From assembly GCA_963661535.1 (NCBI GenBank), contig CAVLCC010000014.1, positions 1 to 44,839 on the forward strand: a stretch of 44,839 bases of DNA, written 5' to 3'. Position numbers and translations under genes: made by a program. The stretch's first letter is position 1, and the number at the start of each line of letters is the position of its first letter. The DNA is from CAVLCC01 sp963661535 (lineage in GTDB: Bacteria; Actinomycetota; Coriobacteriia; Coriobacteriales; CADBOM01). Shown here piece by piece: positions 1 to 7,918 of this stretch. Under the pieces are notes generated by a model that was not told the DNA's origin, did not search any database, and saw nothing but the letters and a program-made list of their open reading frames with translations.

Positions 1-40
1 CCTCCTTCATGAGTATAAAGCACGCAGAGCGCTAACGCAT

Positions 41-79
41 AAGCTGCCCGCGCCATACCCTCCAAGGCGCGGGCAGCTT
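41..79 (+). terminator. GC-rich hairpin, probable terminator of an upstream gene
   Basis: A perfect 14-bp inverted repeat (41-54 pairs with 66-79) encloses an 11-nt loop. It is much more GC-rich than its surroundings. Only a weak T-rich stretch (CATTTATG) follows, so it may work in either direction. It probably ends a gene that lies before the window. Confidence 0.6.
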
Positions 80-157
80 CATTTATGTATGGCATTTATG
101 TATGCGATATTGCTGCAAGTTGCACGATTTTATAGCGTGTGAGTTAGAAGTTAAATT

Positions 158-183
158 TGATGCATACTACAAAATGATGCATA
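158..183. repeat. Direct repeat TGATGCATA, two copies 17 bp apart
   Basis: TGATGCATA occurs at 158-166 and again at 175-183. The two copies are about 1.6 helical turns apart and lie in the AT-rich region before the first methyltransferase gene. This could be a regulator binding site. No protein can be assigned from sequence alone. The rest of 80-349 holds no gene that I can recognise. Confidence 0.35.
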
Positions 184-228
184 TAAATTCTATATATGCA
201 CACTATGTCGGATGAAATCTAATATTAA

Positions 229-239
229 ATGCGTATAAA
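229..239 (+). promoter_or_regulatory. Shared 11-mer ATGCGTATAAA before methyltransferase copy 1
   Basis: The same 11-mer occurs before the second methyltransferase copy at 4830-4840. It contains TATAAA, which could act as a -10 element, but no good -35 is visible at the right distance. It is either a common promoter element or an operator for the PucR-type regulators encoded between the two copies. The assignment is tentative. Confidence 0.3.
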
Positions 240-265
240 CTATAGCCATGGATAGAAGTTTCAGC

Positions 266-317
266 GTTTTATTTGCTTAAACGTTGAGCTTTATAAGGTC
301 GATGCAGCAAATAAGGC
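266..317 (+). promoter_or_regulatory. Leader stem-loop before methyltransferase copy 1
   Basis: TTATTTGCT (269-277) pairs perfectly with AGCAAATAA (306-314). Two G-U pairs and one G-C pair extend the stem to 266/317. The hairpin ends about 30 nt before the start codon, and no T-run follows it, so it is not a simple terminator. Copy 2 has a stronger stem in the equivalent place, which suggests a shared leader role. Confidence 0.4.
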
Positions 318-349
318 ATAGCTGCAAAAAAGATATGGAGGGCTACAAA

Positions 350-1327
350 ATGATGAACAAACGCGAAAATTATCTTGCACTTCTAAATCATGAGCCAACA
401 GATTGGGTTCCAGTTCTTATTGCGGATTGGGCATGGCTAGGCGGTCAGGCTGAGACATGGGAGAACGGTCCGGTAGGGGGAGGTCTCGACGGATTTGGCA
501 ATGGTTGGATTCCTACAGATTCTGCAGCTGGACAACCAGCGCTCGATCCAATGAATATTCCTCTAGAAGATCCGTGCGACTGGCAAGAAGTTGTTAAATT
601 CCCAGACCTAGATGCAATTGACTGGAAAAAATATGCAGAAGAACAACTAGCTCCTTATAACAGAGATGAGATGGTAATCGAATATCATACGTGGAATTCT
701 GTATTTTTGCGTGCCACCCACTTGCTGGGTTTTGAAAACGCCCTGTGCTCATTTTTAGAAGAACCTGAAGCTATGTTTGATTTATGTGATGCAATTGCAG
801 ACTACAAAATCAGACTTTTGGAGCGAGTGAAAGAATACATCAACCCAGATGCATATGTTCATTATGATGATGTGGCTACAGGTAAATCTTTGTTTATGTC
901 GCTAGATGTGTATCGCAAATTTATTAAGCCAGCTCACAAAAAAATGAATGATGCTGCAAAAGACATGGGAATTATTCCTGTAAGTCATATTTGTGGCAAA
1001 TGCGATAGCATTATAGAAGATGTTATGGAGGAGGGGGCTGTTGCTTGGCAGGCTGCCCAACCTTGCAATGACATTGTTGGAATTATAGAGAAGTATGGTG
1101 ACAGGTTCTCTGTTATTGGAGGATATGATACACAAGGAGCACCAGGAATGGCAGATGCGCCTGATGATGTAGCAATTGCAGAGGTCGAAAGGTGCATGGA
1201 AGAATATGGCAAATACGGGCGTGCATACGGATTTTTTGGTCTGAGATTAGGTAAGGTTCCAGATGATGTTTTGTTTGGTGCTGCGATTCAAAAAGGTCAT
1301 GAGATTATGGAAAAAGTTAGAGCTTAA
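350..1327 (+). CDS. UroD-fold corrinoid methyltransferase (MtaA/CmuA-like), copy 1
   Basis: The product is a 325-residue protein of the uroporphyrinogen decarboxylase superfamily. It begins MMNKRENYLALLNHEP, a start typical of the methyltransferase branch rather than of haem-pathway HemE. These enzymes move methyl groups to or from a corrinoid protein in the cytoplasm. A His-x-Cys pair (H213, C215 in HICGKC) matches the zinc site of MtaA-type enzymes. The ATG at 350 is chosen over an upstream TTG at 284 because GGAGGG (337-342) sits 7 nt before it, and because copy 2 aligns from the same residue. The central part is almost identical to copy 2 (4982-5950). The substrate is unknown. An O-demethylase role is an inference from the activator and corrinoid-protein genes further on. 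Confidence 0.8.
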   Translation: MMNKRENYLALLNHEPTDWVPVLIADWAWLGGQAETWENGPVGGGLDGFGNGWIPTDSAAGQPALDPMNIPLEDPCDWQEVVKFPDLDAIDWKKYAEEQLAPYNRDEMVIEYHTWNSVFLRATHLLGFENALCSFLEEPEAMFDLCDAIADYKIRLLERVKEYINPDAYVHYDDVATGKSLFMSLDVYRKFIKPAHKKMNDAAKDMGIIPVSHICGKCDSIIEDVMEEGAVAWQAAQPCNDIVGIIEKYGDRFSVIGGYDTQGAPGMADAPDDVAIAEVERCMEEYGKYGRAYGFFGLRLGKVPDDVLFGAAIQKGHEIMEKVRA

Positions 1328-1365
1328 TGTTTGATGTTTTCAATAAGTCTCATTCAATGCAAAAC

Positions 1366-1399
1366 AAAGGTGGCAGCAATGCATTTTGTTGTCACCTTT
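1366..1399. terminator. Bidirectional terminator between convergent genes
   Basis: A 14-bp stem with two G-U pairs (1366-1379 with 1386-1399) and a 6-nt loop lies between the stop codons of the methyltransferase and the convergent regulator. The minus-strand side runs into TTTGTTTTG, so it should work best for the regulator. Confidence 0.7.
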
Positions 1400-1409
1400 A
1401 ATAAAATCC

Positions 1410-3014
1410 CTACATACCAAACATTTTTGCCGATAAAAGAATCATCAACTTTTGATCAGGGTCATCAAAGTCTATAGTCACCAGTTCACAAATTCTATCA
1501 AGTCTATGCAAAAGCGTAGTTCTATGAATAAACAATTCATCTGCTGCGTGTGTAGAATTGCAGTTGTTTTGCAAGTAACTCACAAGTGTTTTAGCATAGT
1601 CGGTTTGTTCACTCTTATCAATTTCATAGAGTTTCAAAAGATTGTTTTCGGATATTTGCTCGGGCAACAAGTTAGCAACAGATTTATCTAAAATATAATC
1701 AAAAGCATAAGTATCAAAGCTAAAATGCCAGCTAGATGGATTTTTCTTGAGTCCATATTCAAGTGATAGCTTAGCTTCTTTAAGGTATCGAGGAAGCAAG
1801 TTCAAATCACCAAACTCAGAGCTTTCTCCACTTTTGCAAACGTAGTCTGTAAGCAATTTTGTATATGATTTTCTAAAAGAACTTTGGCTTATATTAGACG
1901 GCATGCGTGTGATATTCAAAAGCCAAATCACACCTCTATCCGTAGAGATTGTGCAGCTATTTGTCCACATCGACTCAATTTGACAAGCCATATAATAAGC
2001 TGCAGAACTCCAGCTCACGTTATCTATAAACTCTAGCCATATAACTTTATATATATCTTCTATAAGCCAACCATAAGACAAAAGGTTATTTTGCAATATA
2101 GAGGTGTTAGGAATTTTAGAGCCGGTGGAGATATCTGAAAGCAGCTGATGAAGTGAGTCGTCTTGCCTAGAAATTTGCGCACTTCCAATTGCCAGCATAT
2201 TATACTGAGTTTTTATATAACTCTCAAAGTGACCCAAAATTTGCTCGGCACCTGGGTGCAAGCTCATTTCTCCATCGTCAAGAATAGTTACAAATCTAGC
2301 TGCATAGACGTTGTCTATATGAGTGTTAATGCAATAAGCCATCCCATCTTCTGATAGATAATAAAAAGGCTCGGTTTTGGTGCTGGCTTGCTCAAATCTA
2401 TCCTCTTCAATTAAATCAATAACAATATTAGGGGGTATAAATTCAGAAGAAACGGGGCAAGTATTGGAAGCGTTGCTATCCTTGGAGGAATTTGTTCCTA
2501 GGCTGTTCGAGTTTATATTTTGCGCGCTGTTTTTTGCGTCTCTAACTTTTCCGTTTGAAGAGGTATCGTAGTTTTGCGACCTCATTAGAATAATCAAATT
2601 TTTATTTACATAGCAAAAAGGCAAATCTATAATCTGTTCGCCAATGTATGCAAATTCAGATAAGGGCAGGTTAGAAATCAAGGCATCTTTGAGTTTAAGA
2701 TCCCACTCGTTTAGCTGCCTAAGCAATTGATTTGCTATATCTAAAACTTTAAGCTCATCTTCTAAAGTATATTTTTGCGGCTTCACAGAAACTATAAAAA
2801 CATATCCATCTTTTGGGTTAGGCGTTATGTGATTTGACTTGTTGAGGTCAATATAGGCAACGCCACTTTTAAACTGCGACACATTTGGATAAGCCTTGCT
2901 TGTTTTACAAACCAAGCTTGCAATTTGTATATCACACTCTGGATTACCCTGAACACAAATATCAATTTGTCTTTGCTTTAGCAAATATTCAAGCATTTTA
3001 GAAGTAATCTTCAT
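1410..3014 (-). CDS. PucR/CdaR-type transcriptional regulator 1
   Basis: The product is a 534-residue protein whose last 60 residues carry the helix-turn-helix of the PucR C-terminal family (YLQNNCNSTHAADELFIHRT, then a leucine/arginine-rich recognition region). The large N-terminal part has no motif I can name and probably senses a ligand. A low-complexity Ser/Asn-rich linker lies around residues 150-180. It starts at ATG (3012-3014) with only a weak ribosome site. It resembles the next gene over its whole length but is clearly diverged from it, unlike the nearly identical methyltransferases around them. It probably controls one or both methyltransferase genes, although only position supports this. 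Confidence 0.75.
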   Translation of the reverse strand: MKITSKMLEYLLKQRQIDICVQGNPECDIQIASLVCKTSKAYPNVSQFKSGVAYIDLNKSNHITPNPKDGYVFIVSVKPQKYTLEDELKVLDIANQLLRQLNEWDLKLKDALISNLPLSEFAYIGEQIIDLPFCYVNKNLIILMRSQNYDTSSNGKVRDAKNSAQNINSNSLGTNSSKDSNASNTCPVSSEFIPPNIVIDLIEEDRFEQASTKTEPFYYLSEDGMAYCINTHIDNVYAARFVTILDDGEMSLHPGAEQILGHFESYIKTQYNMLAIGSAQISRQDDSLHQLLSDISTGSKIPNTSILQNNLLSYGWLIEDIYKVIWLEFIDNVSWSSAAYYMACQIESMWTNSCTISTDRGVIWLLNITRMPSNISQSSFRKSYTKLLTDYVCKSGESSEFGDLNLLPRYLKEAKLSLEYGLKKNPSSWHFSFDTYAFDYILDKSVANLLPEQISENNLLKLYEIDKSEQTDYAKTLVSYLQNNCNSTHAADELFIHRTTLLHRLDRICELVTIDFDDPDQKLMILLSAKMFGM

Positions 3015-3101
3015 ATGAGTAACTTTCTTATATCTTGTTTGTGACGATGCTGTAGTCTATGCAAACACCACCACATTTCTTTATCTCAACAGCACAATGA
3101 C

Positions 3102-4769
3102 CTACATGTTTAACAACTTAGACGAAAGCAATATAAATGCCCTTTCATCTGGATCCAAAAAATCTATCTTAGTAATCTTTTTAATTGTATCGAGGCGTCT
3201 TAGCAATGTAGTTCTATGAATAAAAAGCTTGTTCGCGGTACGCGAGGCACTCAAATCGTTTTGCAAATAACATACCAAAGTTCGAGCATAATCAGTTGTG
3301 CGCTTTCTATCATACACAATAAGCTCTAGAAGTTTTTTGCTGCATACTTGTTCAGAAAAAAGTTCTGAAACTGCGCTGTCTAAGATATGCTCGAGCTTAT
3401 AATTTGAAAATCTATAGTGCCAAATCGACGGATCGTGTATAGTGCCATATTTGAGTGCAAGCATTGCTTCGTGACGACGCGCAGGAAGCGTAGTCAAATC
3501 ATCAAATTTAGAGCTTACACCGCACTTGCAAACATAATCTGCAAGCAGCTTGGTAAATGCCTTTCTAAAAGTTTCTCCGCTTTTTTCTGCTGGCATCATA
3601 GTGTAGTTAAAAATCCAAAGTATCCCATTGCCATCTGCTACAGCACAGCTGTTTTGCCATTGCAGCTCAAGTTGGCACGCCATATAAAAACCTGCGTTAC
3701 TCCAACTCACATTGTCCATAAATTCAAACCACATTACGCCATATGTATCGCTTATTTTCCACTCGTATGAAGCTATAGAAGATTGAAGCACAGAAGCATT
3801 GATAGTTAAATCTGTTCTACTAATTGACCTAAGGAGTTTGTGAAATGCATCGTCTTGACGCGAAAGCGAGCTTGAACCCGTAGCAAGTCTTTTATAAAGC
3901 AACTTTATGTATCCATCAAAGTGCTCAACTAGTTTTTCTTCTCCTGTATGCAAACGCTTTGAACCATCGAGCAGCCTAACAACAAATCTAGCCAAATACC
4001 TGTTATCTGAGTGCGTGTTAATGCAATAAACCATAGTGCCGTCATTGCGCTCATAATAAAATGGTTTGTGCTCTTTGCTTGCGTCACTAAAGCGCTTTTC
4101 TTCAATTAGATCTAGGGCAACATGTTGGGGGAGCATAGAGGTGGCTGCGTTTTTTTTAGATTGCTGCGTGTGTTCGTTTTCATCCATTGGAGTGTCATCT
4201 GATATATCGTTGTTTGCCTTGTGCACTTTGTGCTGCATAACTTGGGTATATTTTTTGGAAGTCATAAGCATAACTAGGTTTTGATCTATAAATGAGAACT
4301 CGTGAGAAATCATTTGTTGACCAAGCGTTGCCAAACTAGAAAGTGTTGCGTTAGTTGTAATTGCATCCTTGAGTTTGCTATCCCAAGTTTGCAAGTTCGA
4401 GATAATTAGGTTAACTCTGTCTAAGATTTCTATCTCGTTTTCTAGATTTATGTTTTGTGTGGTTTGATTTTTTGCCTTGGTGTCTAGTGTTAAAAATGCA
4501 TAACCATCAGATAGTGTAGGCGCAATATTGTGATGATGATAACGCCCACAAAGATCTATGTATAAAACTTCCTTTTCGTATTTTGTATGCATAAAACTTG
4601 CTGAATCTTTGCTATTTTGGGAGCTTAGAATACAAGCTCTTTTTATTGCACATTCCTCGTCTCCCAAAATATGCAAATTCAAATTTTGCCTCTGTAACAA
4701 GTATTCGATTATGCAAGCATATATTTTCAAAGCAGCCTCTTTTGCAATCGCTTTAATGTTGACACGCAT
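3102..4769 (-). CDS. PucR/CdaR-type transcriptional regulator 2
   Basis: The product is a 555-residue paralogue of the preceding regulator. Both have the same C-terminal PucR-type helix-turn-helix (SASRTANKLFIHRTTLLRRL) and matching blocks such as the CINTHSDNRYLARFV region. ATG at 4769 is preferred to the TTG at 4772. Transcription diverges from the second methyltransferase gene at 4982, with about 210 bp between them, the classic arrangement for a regulator and its target. A shared 11-mer and a long inverted repeat lie in that gap. The family fold is clear from the C-terminus. The signal it senses is unknown and could be the methylated substrate of the neighbouring enzymes. Confidence 0.75.
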   Translation of the reverse strand: MRVNIKAIAKEAALKIYACIIEYLLQRQNLNLHILGDEECAIKRACILSSQNSKDSASFMHTKYEKEVLYIDLCGRYHHHNIAPTLSDGYAFLTLDTKAKNQTTQNINLENEIEILDRVNLIISNLQTWDSKLKDAITTNATLSSLATLGQQMISHEFSFIDQNLVMLMTSKKYTQVMQHKVHKANNDISDDTPMDENEHTQQSKKNAATSMLPQHVALDLIEEKRFSDASKEHKPFYYERNDGTMVYCINTHSDNRYLARFVVRLLDGSKRLHTGEEKLVEHFDGYIKLLYKRLATGSSSLSRQDDAFHKLLRSISRTDLTINASVLQSSIASYEWKISDTYGVMWFEFMDNVSWSNAGFYMACQLELQWQNSCAVADGNGILWIFNYTMMPAEKSGETFRKAFTKLLADYVCKCGVSSKFDDLTTLPARRHEAMLALKYGTIHDPSIWHYRFSNYKLEHILDSAVSELFSEQVCSKKLLELIVYDRKRTTDYARTLVCYLQNDLSASRTANKLFIHRTTLLRRLDTIKKITKIDFLDPDERAFILLSSKLLNM

Positions 4770-4829
4770 CAAAGTGTAGCATAAATGCGTTTAATATTCA
4801 CGTTTTTAAAGAATGGTATACAAACTTAT

Positions 4830-4840
4830 ATGCGTATAAA
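4830..4840 (+). promoter_or_regulatory. Shared 11-mer ATGCGTATAAA before methyltransferase copy 2
   Basis: Identical to 229-239. Here it lies 141 nt before the start codon, compared with about 110 nt in copy 1. It is either a promoter element or an operator common to both methyltransferase genes. Confidence 0.3.
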
Positions 4841-4895
4841 ATTACTGTAATGAGTGAAACATCACTTTAACGGGGTATGTTGCTTATAAATTTGT

Positions 4896-4949
4896 TTCGA
4901 TGCTTATTGCAAAAGCCAAAAAGTTTTAACTGCTGCAATAAGCATCGAA
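4896..4949 (+). promoter_or_regulatory. Perfect 16-bp inverted repeat in the leader of methyltransferase copy 2
   Basis: TTCGATGCTTATTGCA (4896-4911) is an exact reverse complement of 4934-4949, with a 22-nt loop. A possible -10 (TATAAA, 4885-4890) would start transcription near 4897, placing the stem at the very 5' end of the mRNA. No T-run follows, so a terminator is unlikely. The promoter lacks a recognisable -35, so the start point is speculative. Confidence 0.55.
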
Positions 4950-4981
4950 CCGTCGTTATTTTGAATATGGAGGTAAACAAA

Positions 4982-5950
4982 ATGATGAACAAACGCGAAA
5001 ACTATCTTGCACTTCTAAATCATGAGCCAACAGATTGGGTTCCATTGCTTCGCTATGACTGGGCCCTGCTTGGTGGAAGACTAGAAACTTGGGAAAACGG
5101 TCCTATGGAGTGTGCGGGTCTTGACGGTTTTGGCAACGGTTGGATTCCTACAGATTCAGCAGCAGGACAGCCAGCCTTAGACCCAATGAATATTCCTTTA
5201 GAAGACCCATGCGACTGGCAAGACGTTGTTAAATTCCCAGACCTAGATGCAATTGACTGGAAAAAATATGCAGAAGAGCAGCTCGCTCCTTATAACAGAG
5301 ATGAAATGGTAATCGAATACCACACTTGGAATTCTGTATTTTTGCGCGCAACCCACTTGCTGGGTTTTGAAAATGCTCTATGTTCATTTTTAGAAGAGCC
5401 AGAAGCTATGTTTGATTTGTGCGATGCTATAGCAGACTACAAAATTAGACTTTTAGAGCGCGTAAAAGAATATATTAACCCAGATGCATATGTTCACTAT
5501 GATGATGTGGCTACAGAGCGTTCGCTTTTTATGTCGCTAGATGTGTATCGAAAATTTATTAAGCCAGCGCACAAAAAGATGAATAATGCTGCAAAAGATA
5601 TGGGAATTATTCCTGTTATTCATATTTGTGGCAAGTGCGAAAGTATTATCGAAGATGTTATAGAGGAGGGTTCTGTTGCTTGGCAGGCAGCTCAACCTTG
5701 CAACGACATTGCAGGAATTATAGAGAAGTATGGCGACAGGCTATCCGTTATTGGAGGATATGACACCCAAGGAGCCCCCGGTCTTCCAACTGCAAGTGAT
5801 GACGAAGTTGTTAAAGAAATAGACAGATGCGTTAGAGAATACTCTAAATATGGACGAGGATATGGAATGTTTGCATTTAGACTTGGTATTGTTCCAGATC
5901 CAGTTCTTACAAATGCTGCAGTTGAGAGATGTGCAAAACCGGCCGCATAG
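4982..5950 (+). CDS. UroD-fold corrinoid methyltransferase (MtaA/CmuA-like), copy 2
   Basis: The product is a 322-residue protein nearly identical to the first methyltransferase over its middle part. It carries the same His-x-Cys zinc motif (H214, C216). The two differ mainly in two places: residues about 20-45 (LLRYDWALLGGRLETW here, VLIADWAWLGGQAETW in copy 1) and the last 50-60 residues. Such patches may alter the substrate pocket. ATG at 4982 has GGAGG at 4969-4973. The start favoured upstream (TTG 4877) would run through the leader inverted repeat and is rejected. The canonical C-terminal Gly-Cys zinc ligand of MtaA is not obvious in either copy. It probably supplies methyl groups to the corrinoid protein at 13048. 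Confidence 0.8.
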   Translation: MMNKRENYLALLNHEPTDWVPLLRYDWALLGGRLETWENGPMECAGLDGFGNGWIPTDSAAGQPALDPMNIPLEDPCDWQDVVKFPDLDAIDWKKYAEEQLAPYNRDEMVIEYHTWNSVFLRATHLLGFENALCSFLEEPEAMFDLCDAIADYKIRLLERVKEYINPDAYVHYDDVATERSLFMSLDVYRKFIKPAHKKMNNAAKDMGIIPVIHICGKCESIIEDVIEEGSVAWQAAQPCNDIAGIIEKYGDRLSVIGGYDTQGAPGLPTASDDEVVKEIDRCVREYSKYGRGYGMFAFRLGIVPDPVLTNAAVERCAKPAA

Positions 5951-6000
5951 ACTTAAGAAAATATAAGCGCTAGTTAGCCATTATCTAACCAAACGGCATA

Positions 6001-6042
6001 AATGCCTCCTAGCAACTGATAGTTGTCAAGGAGGCATTTTTA
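6001..6042 (+). terminator. Rho-independent terminator of methyltransferase copy 2
   Basis: A 9-bp stem (AATGCCTCC 6001-6009 with 6030-6038) has an inner ACT/AGT pairing and is followed by TTTTTATTT. It lies 50 nt after the stop codon of the methyltransferase gene. Confidence 0.85.
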
Positions 6043-6279
6043 TTTGTTATCCGACTTTTAAATCAAATGATGAAGACTCTTTTGCGTTCTTCTTTCAGAC
6101 TAAAGTTTATGTTGTATTAACTGCAAATCTCCGCAAATTTTAAATTTAAAATGCCATAGAGCTGTAGCACAAGATGTAGAAGATTGCATCAATAGTGCAT
6201 TGAAGTAGATGCAGCTCTTGAGACGTAGCTTGTAATGTATTGATTGCATTAGAATACATATCTTTGTAAGCTAAATAAT
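6043..6279. other. Gene-free stretch between two terminators, possible small RNA
   Basis: No open reading frame of note is seen here. AGAGCTG (6158-6164) pairs with CAGCTCT (6212-6218) around a region with internal TGCAT/ATGCA complementarity. A second terminator follows at 6280. A small transcript ending there is possible, but I see no convincing promoter. Confidence 0.2.
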
Positions 6280-6317
6280 AAAGACTGGGAGAAGGCAAAC
6301 TTCTTCCAGTCTTTTGT
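6280..6317. terminator. Strong hairpin, terminator on one or both strands
   Basis: AAAGACTGGGAGAA (6280-6293) pairs with 6301-6314 with one G-U pair and a 7-nt loop. TTTTGTTTT follows on the plus strand. On the minus strand the tail is TTTATTATTT, so the hairpin can also end the isomerase-like gene at 6432. Confidence 0.75.
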
Positions 6318-6431
6318 TTTATATAAGCATTTAAGCCTTTATGCTTGATTGTTGCTTATTTGTAGTTTGGCTTTTTAAAACCCTGTTGTTTTAAGTAAGA
6401 CTATCGCAAACTTATTTAATGTGATTTTGGC

Positions 6432-7373
6432 CTACCTACCACGAACACCCAGCTTTAGCTCATCTCTTAAGTAGCGAACACTTTCCTCACATGCTTCCAT
6501 TTCGCGTTTGCGAGCCTCTTCTATAGGCTCGTTCAAACTCTTGTAAGCAATCTCATTTTCAAAGATAATTTTGTCCATAGTAGATTTTTCTAGAACTTGT
6601 GCAATCATCTTTGGACAATCCATAGAACCTTGACCGTGAGCTGCTCCAATGTCGTGAACACCTAGTGGATCAACAATAATAATGTCGTCGCTAAAGTGAA
6701 TGCAGTTAGCACGTGGAAGCATAGCCTCCATTACATCATATGGGTTTTCTATTACCTGCAAGGGATTCATTGTATCAACACATGTCCCAATTAGTGGGTG
6801 GTTGAGCTTGTCTACAATCCAAAGAATTTCTGCTGCAAATGTATCTGTGTGGTTTTCTATAGCAATTTCCATGTCATATTCATCTATTGTTTTAAGAGAA
6901 GCAGCAAACTCATCGTAGCGATTTGCAAGTTGTTTAATAACTTCTGGATGCATACAGGATCCATATAGGCGTGCAGGTCTTTTAATGTCTAGACTAAATT
7001 TAACTAGCTCTGCATCTAGGTCGTGGCCTATGCGCAAAGCTTCCTCAACTGTGCAATTAACTCTTGAGTCGCTGCCTGCATCAAACGACGAGTTAAATTC
7101 TAGGAACAGTCCATGGTCTTTAGCCGACTTGGAAATTTTGTTTAGAGTCTCAGTTGAAAATGGGTCTTTTTCGCCCGATGCGATAAGATCTACTTTTGTA
7201 ATTTGCAAACCATCTAGCTGCCATTCTTGAGCTTTGTCAAATAACTCTTCGAGGGTCATAACTTGGTCAAAAAAGTGATCTTTGCCAAATCCCCAGCTTT
7301 CGCCAAATCCAAAGAAGTGCAGGGTATAGGTATGCATACCTAGCCTTAGTGGTCTAACTCTACTCTTGCTCAT
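6432..7373 (-). CDS. Sugar phosphate isomerase/epimerase-like TIM-barrel protein
   Basis: The product is a 313-residue protein of the xylose isomerase-like TIM-barrel (AP endonuclease 2) family. Typical features are LRLGMHTYTLHFFGFG at the N-terminus, EFNSSFD, the metal-site block IAIENHTD, and the segments GTCVDTMNPL and CIHFSDD, which carry the usual acidic and His ligands. ATG at 7373 is supported by GAAAGGA just upstream, whereas an upstream start at 7511 has no such site. Members isomerise or epimerise sugars, sugar phosphates or cyclitols, and some act on plant glycosides. The exact substrate cannot be read from the sequence. It is a single-gene unit, and a link with the methyltransferases nearby is only positional. 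Confidence 0.75.
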   Translation of the reverse strand: MSKSRVRPLRLGMHTYTLHFFGFGESWGFGKDHFFDQVMTLEELFDKAQEWQLDGLQITKVDLIASGEKDPFSTETLNKISKSAKDHGLFLEFNSSFDAGSDSRVNCTVEEALRIGHDLDAELVKFSLDIKRPARLYGSCMHPEVIKQLANRYDEFAASLKTIDEYDMEIAIENHTDTFAAEILWIVDKLNHPLIGTCVDTMNPLQVIENPYDVMEAMLPRANCIHFSDDIIIVDPLGVHDIGAAHGQGSMDCPKMIAQVLEKSTMDKIIFENEIAYKSLNEPIEEARKREMEACEESVRYLRDELKLGVRGR

Positions 7374-7764
7374 AACGGTATCCTTTCGAAAGATTGTTAT
7401 TCGTTTTAAAACAAAATGTCTAAAATTGATACCGCTTTTATGTAGGTGCTTATTTGCAATGTGAATTGCAGTTAAAACTTTGCAGATAACCTCATATGTG
7501 GCAAGTGGCACAAATAAGTTTCCCCGTTATCTAGCAACTAATAGTTAAAGTATAGCTTTTGTTGTGTGTTGGTGAATGATTTGCAAATAAATGTGTGTGA
7601 ATTGTTAATTTGCACGTGATAGATTGCAAACAATAAATGTAGATTTAAAAACGCTGTTTGTGCAAAAGTTCGCATATATAGATTGTCGAAATGCTAAATG
7701 TTAAGAACAAATTAACCGTTCAAAAATCTAAGTGTGCAATTCGCAAATAATCTAAAATCATATC
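7374..7764. other. AT-rich intergenic region
   Basis: About 390 bp lie between the divergent isomerase-like gene and groES. Several TTGCAAA and TTTGCA words recur, but I see no gene or RNA structure. It should contain the promoter of the isomerase-like gene. Confidence 0.5.
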
Positions 7765-7792
7765 TTGCAATAGATATAAAAACTTGTATACT
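7765..7792 (+). promoter_or_regulatory. Sigma-A-type promoter of groESL
   Basis: TTGCAA (7765-7770) and TATACT (7787-7792) are 16 bp apart. The expected start near 7799 lies just before the CIRCE operator, a standard arrangement for HrcA repression. Confidence 0.75.
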
Positions 7793-7801
7793 TTTCAATT
7801 G

Positions 7802-7828
7802 TTAGCAGTCAAACCTTGTGAGTGCTAA
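7802..7828. promoter_or_regulatory. CIRCE operator (HrcA binding site)
   Basis: TTAGCAGTC, nine bases, then GAGTGCTAA. This is the CIRCE consensus with a single mismatch in the left arm. It lies over the start of the groESL transcript, so HrcA would block initiation and release it after heat shock. hrcA itself is not in the window. Confidence 0.92.
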
Positions 7829-7918
7829 CAGATAAAGTGTTGGGCTGCTAATAAAGCTCAATGCTAAGCATTTAGCAATTTTAACTTGTACGCAAATTTA
7901 TGTAGGAGGTAGTTCGAT

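Noticed and set aside
350..1327. HemE uroporphyrinogen decarboxylase of haem synthesis
   Set aside because: The His-x-Cys motif, the duplicated arrangement, and the RACo and corrinoid partners favour a methyltransferase. The HemE N-terminal RxPVW-type signature is absent.
4896..4949. Rho-independent terminator before methyltransferase copy 2
   Set aside because: No T-run follows the stem, and the loop of 22 nt is long for a terminator.
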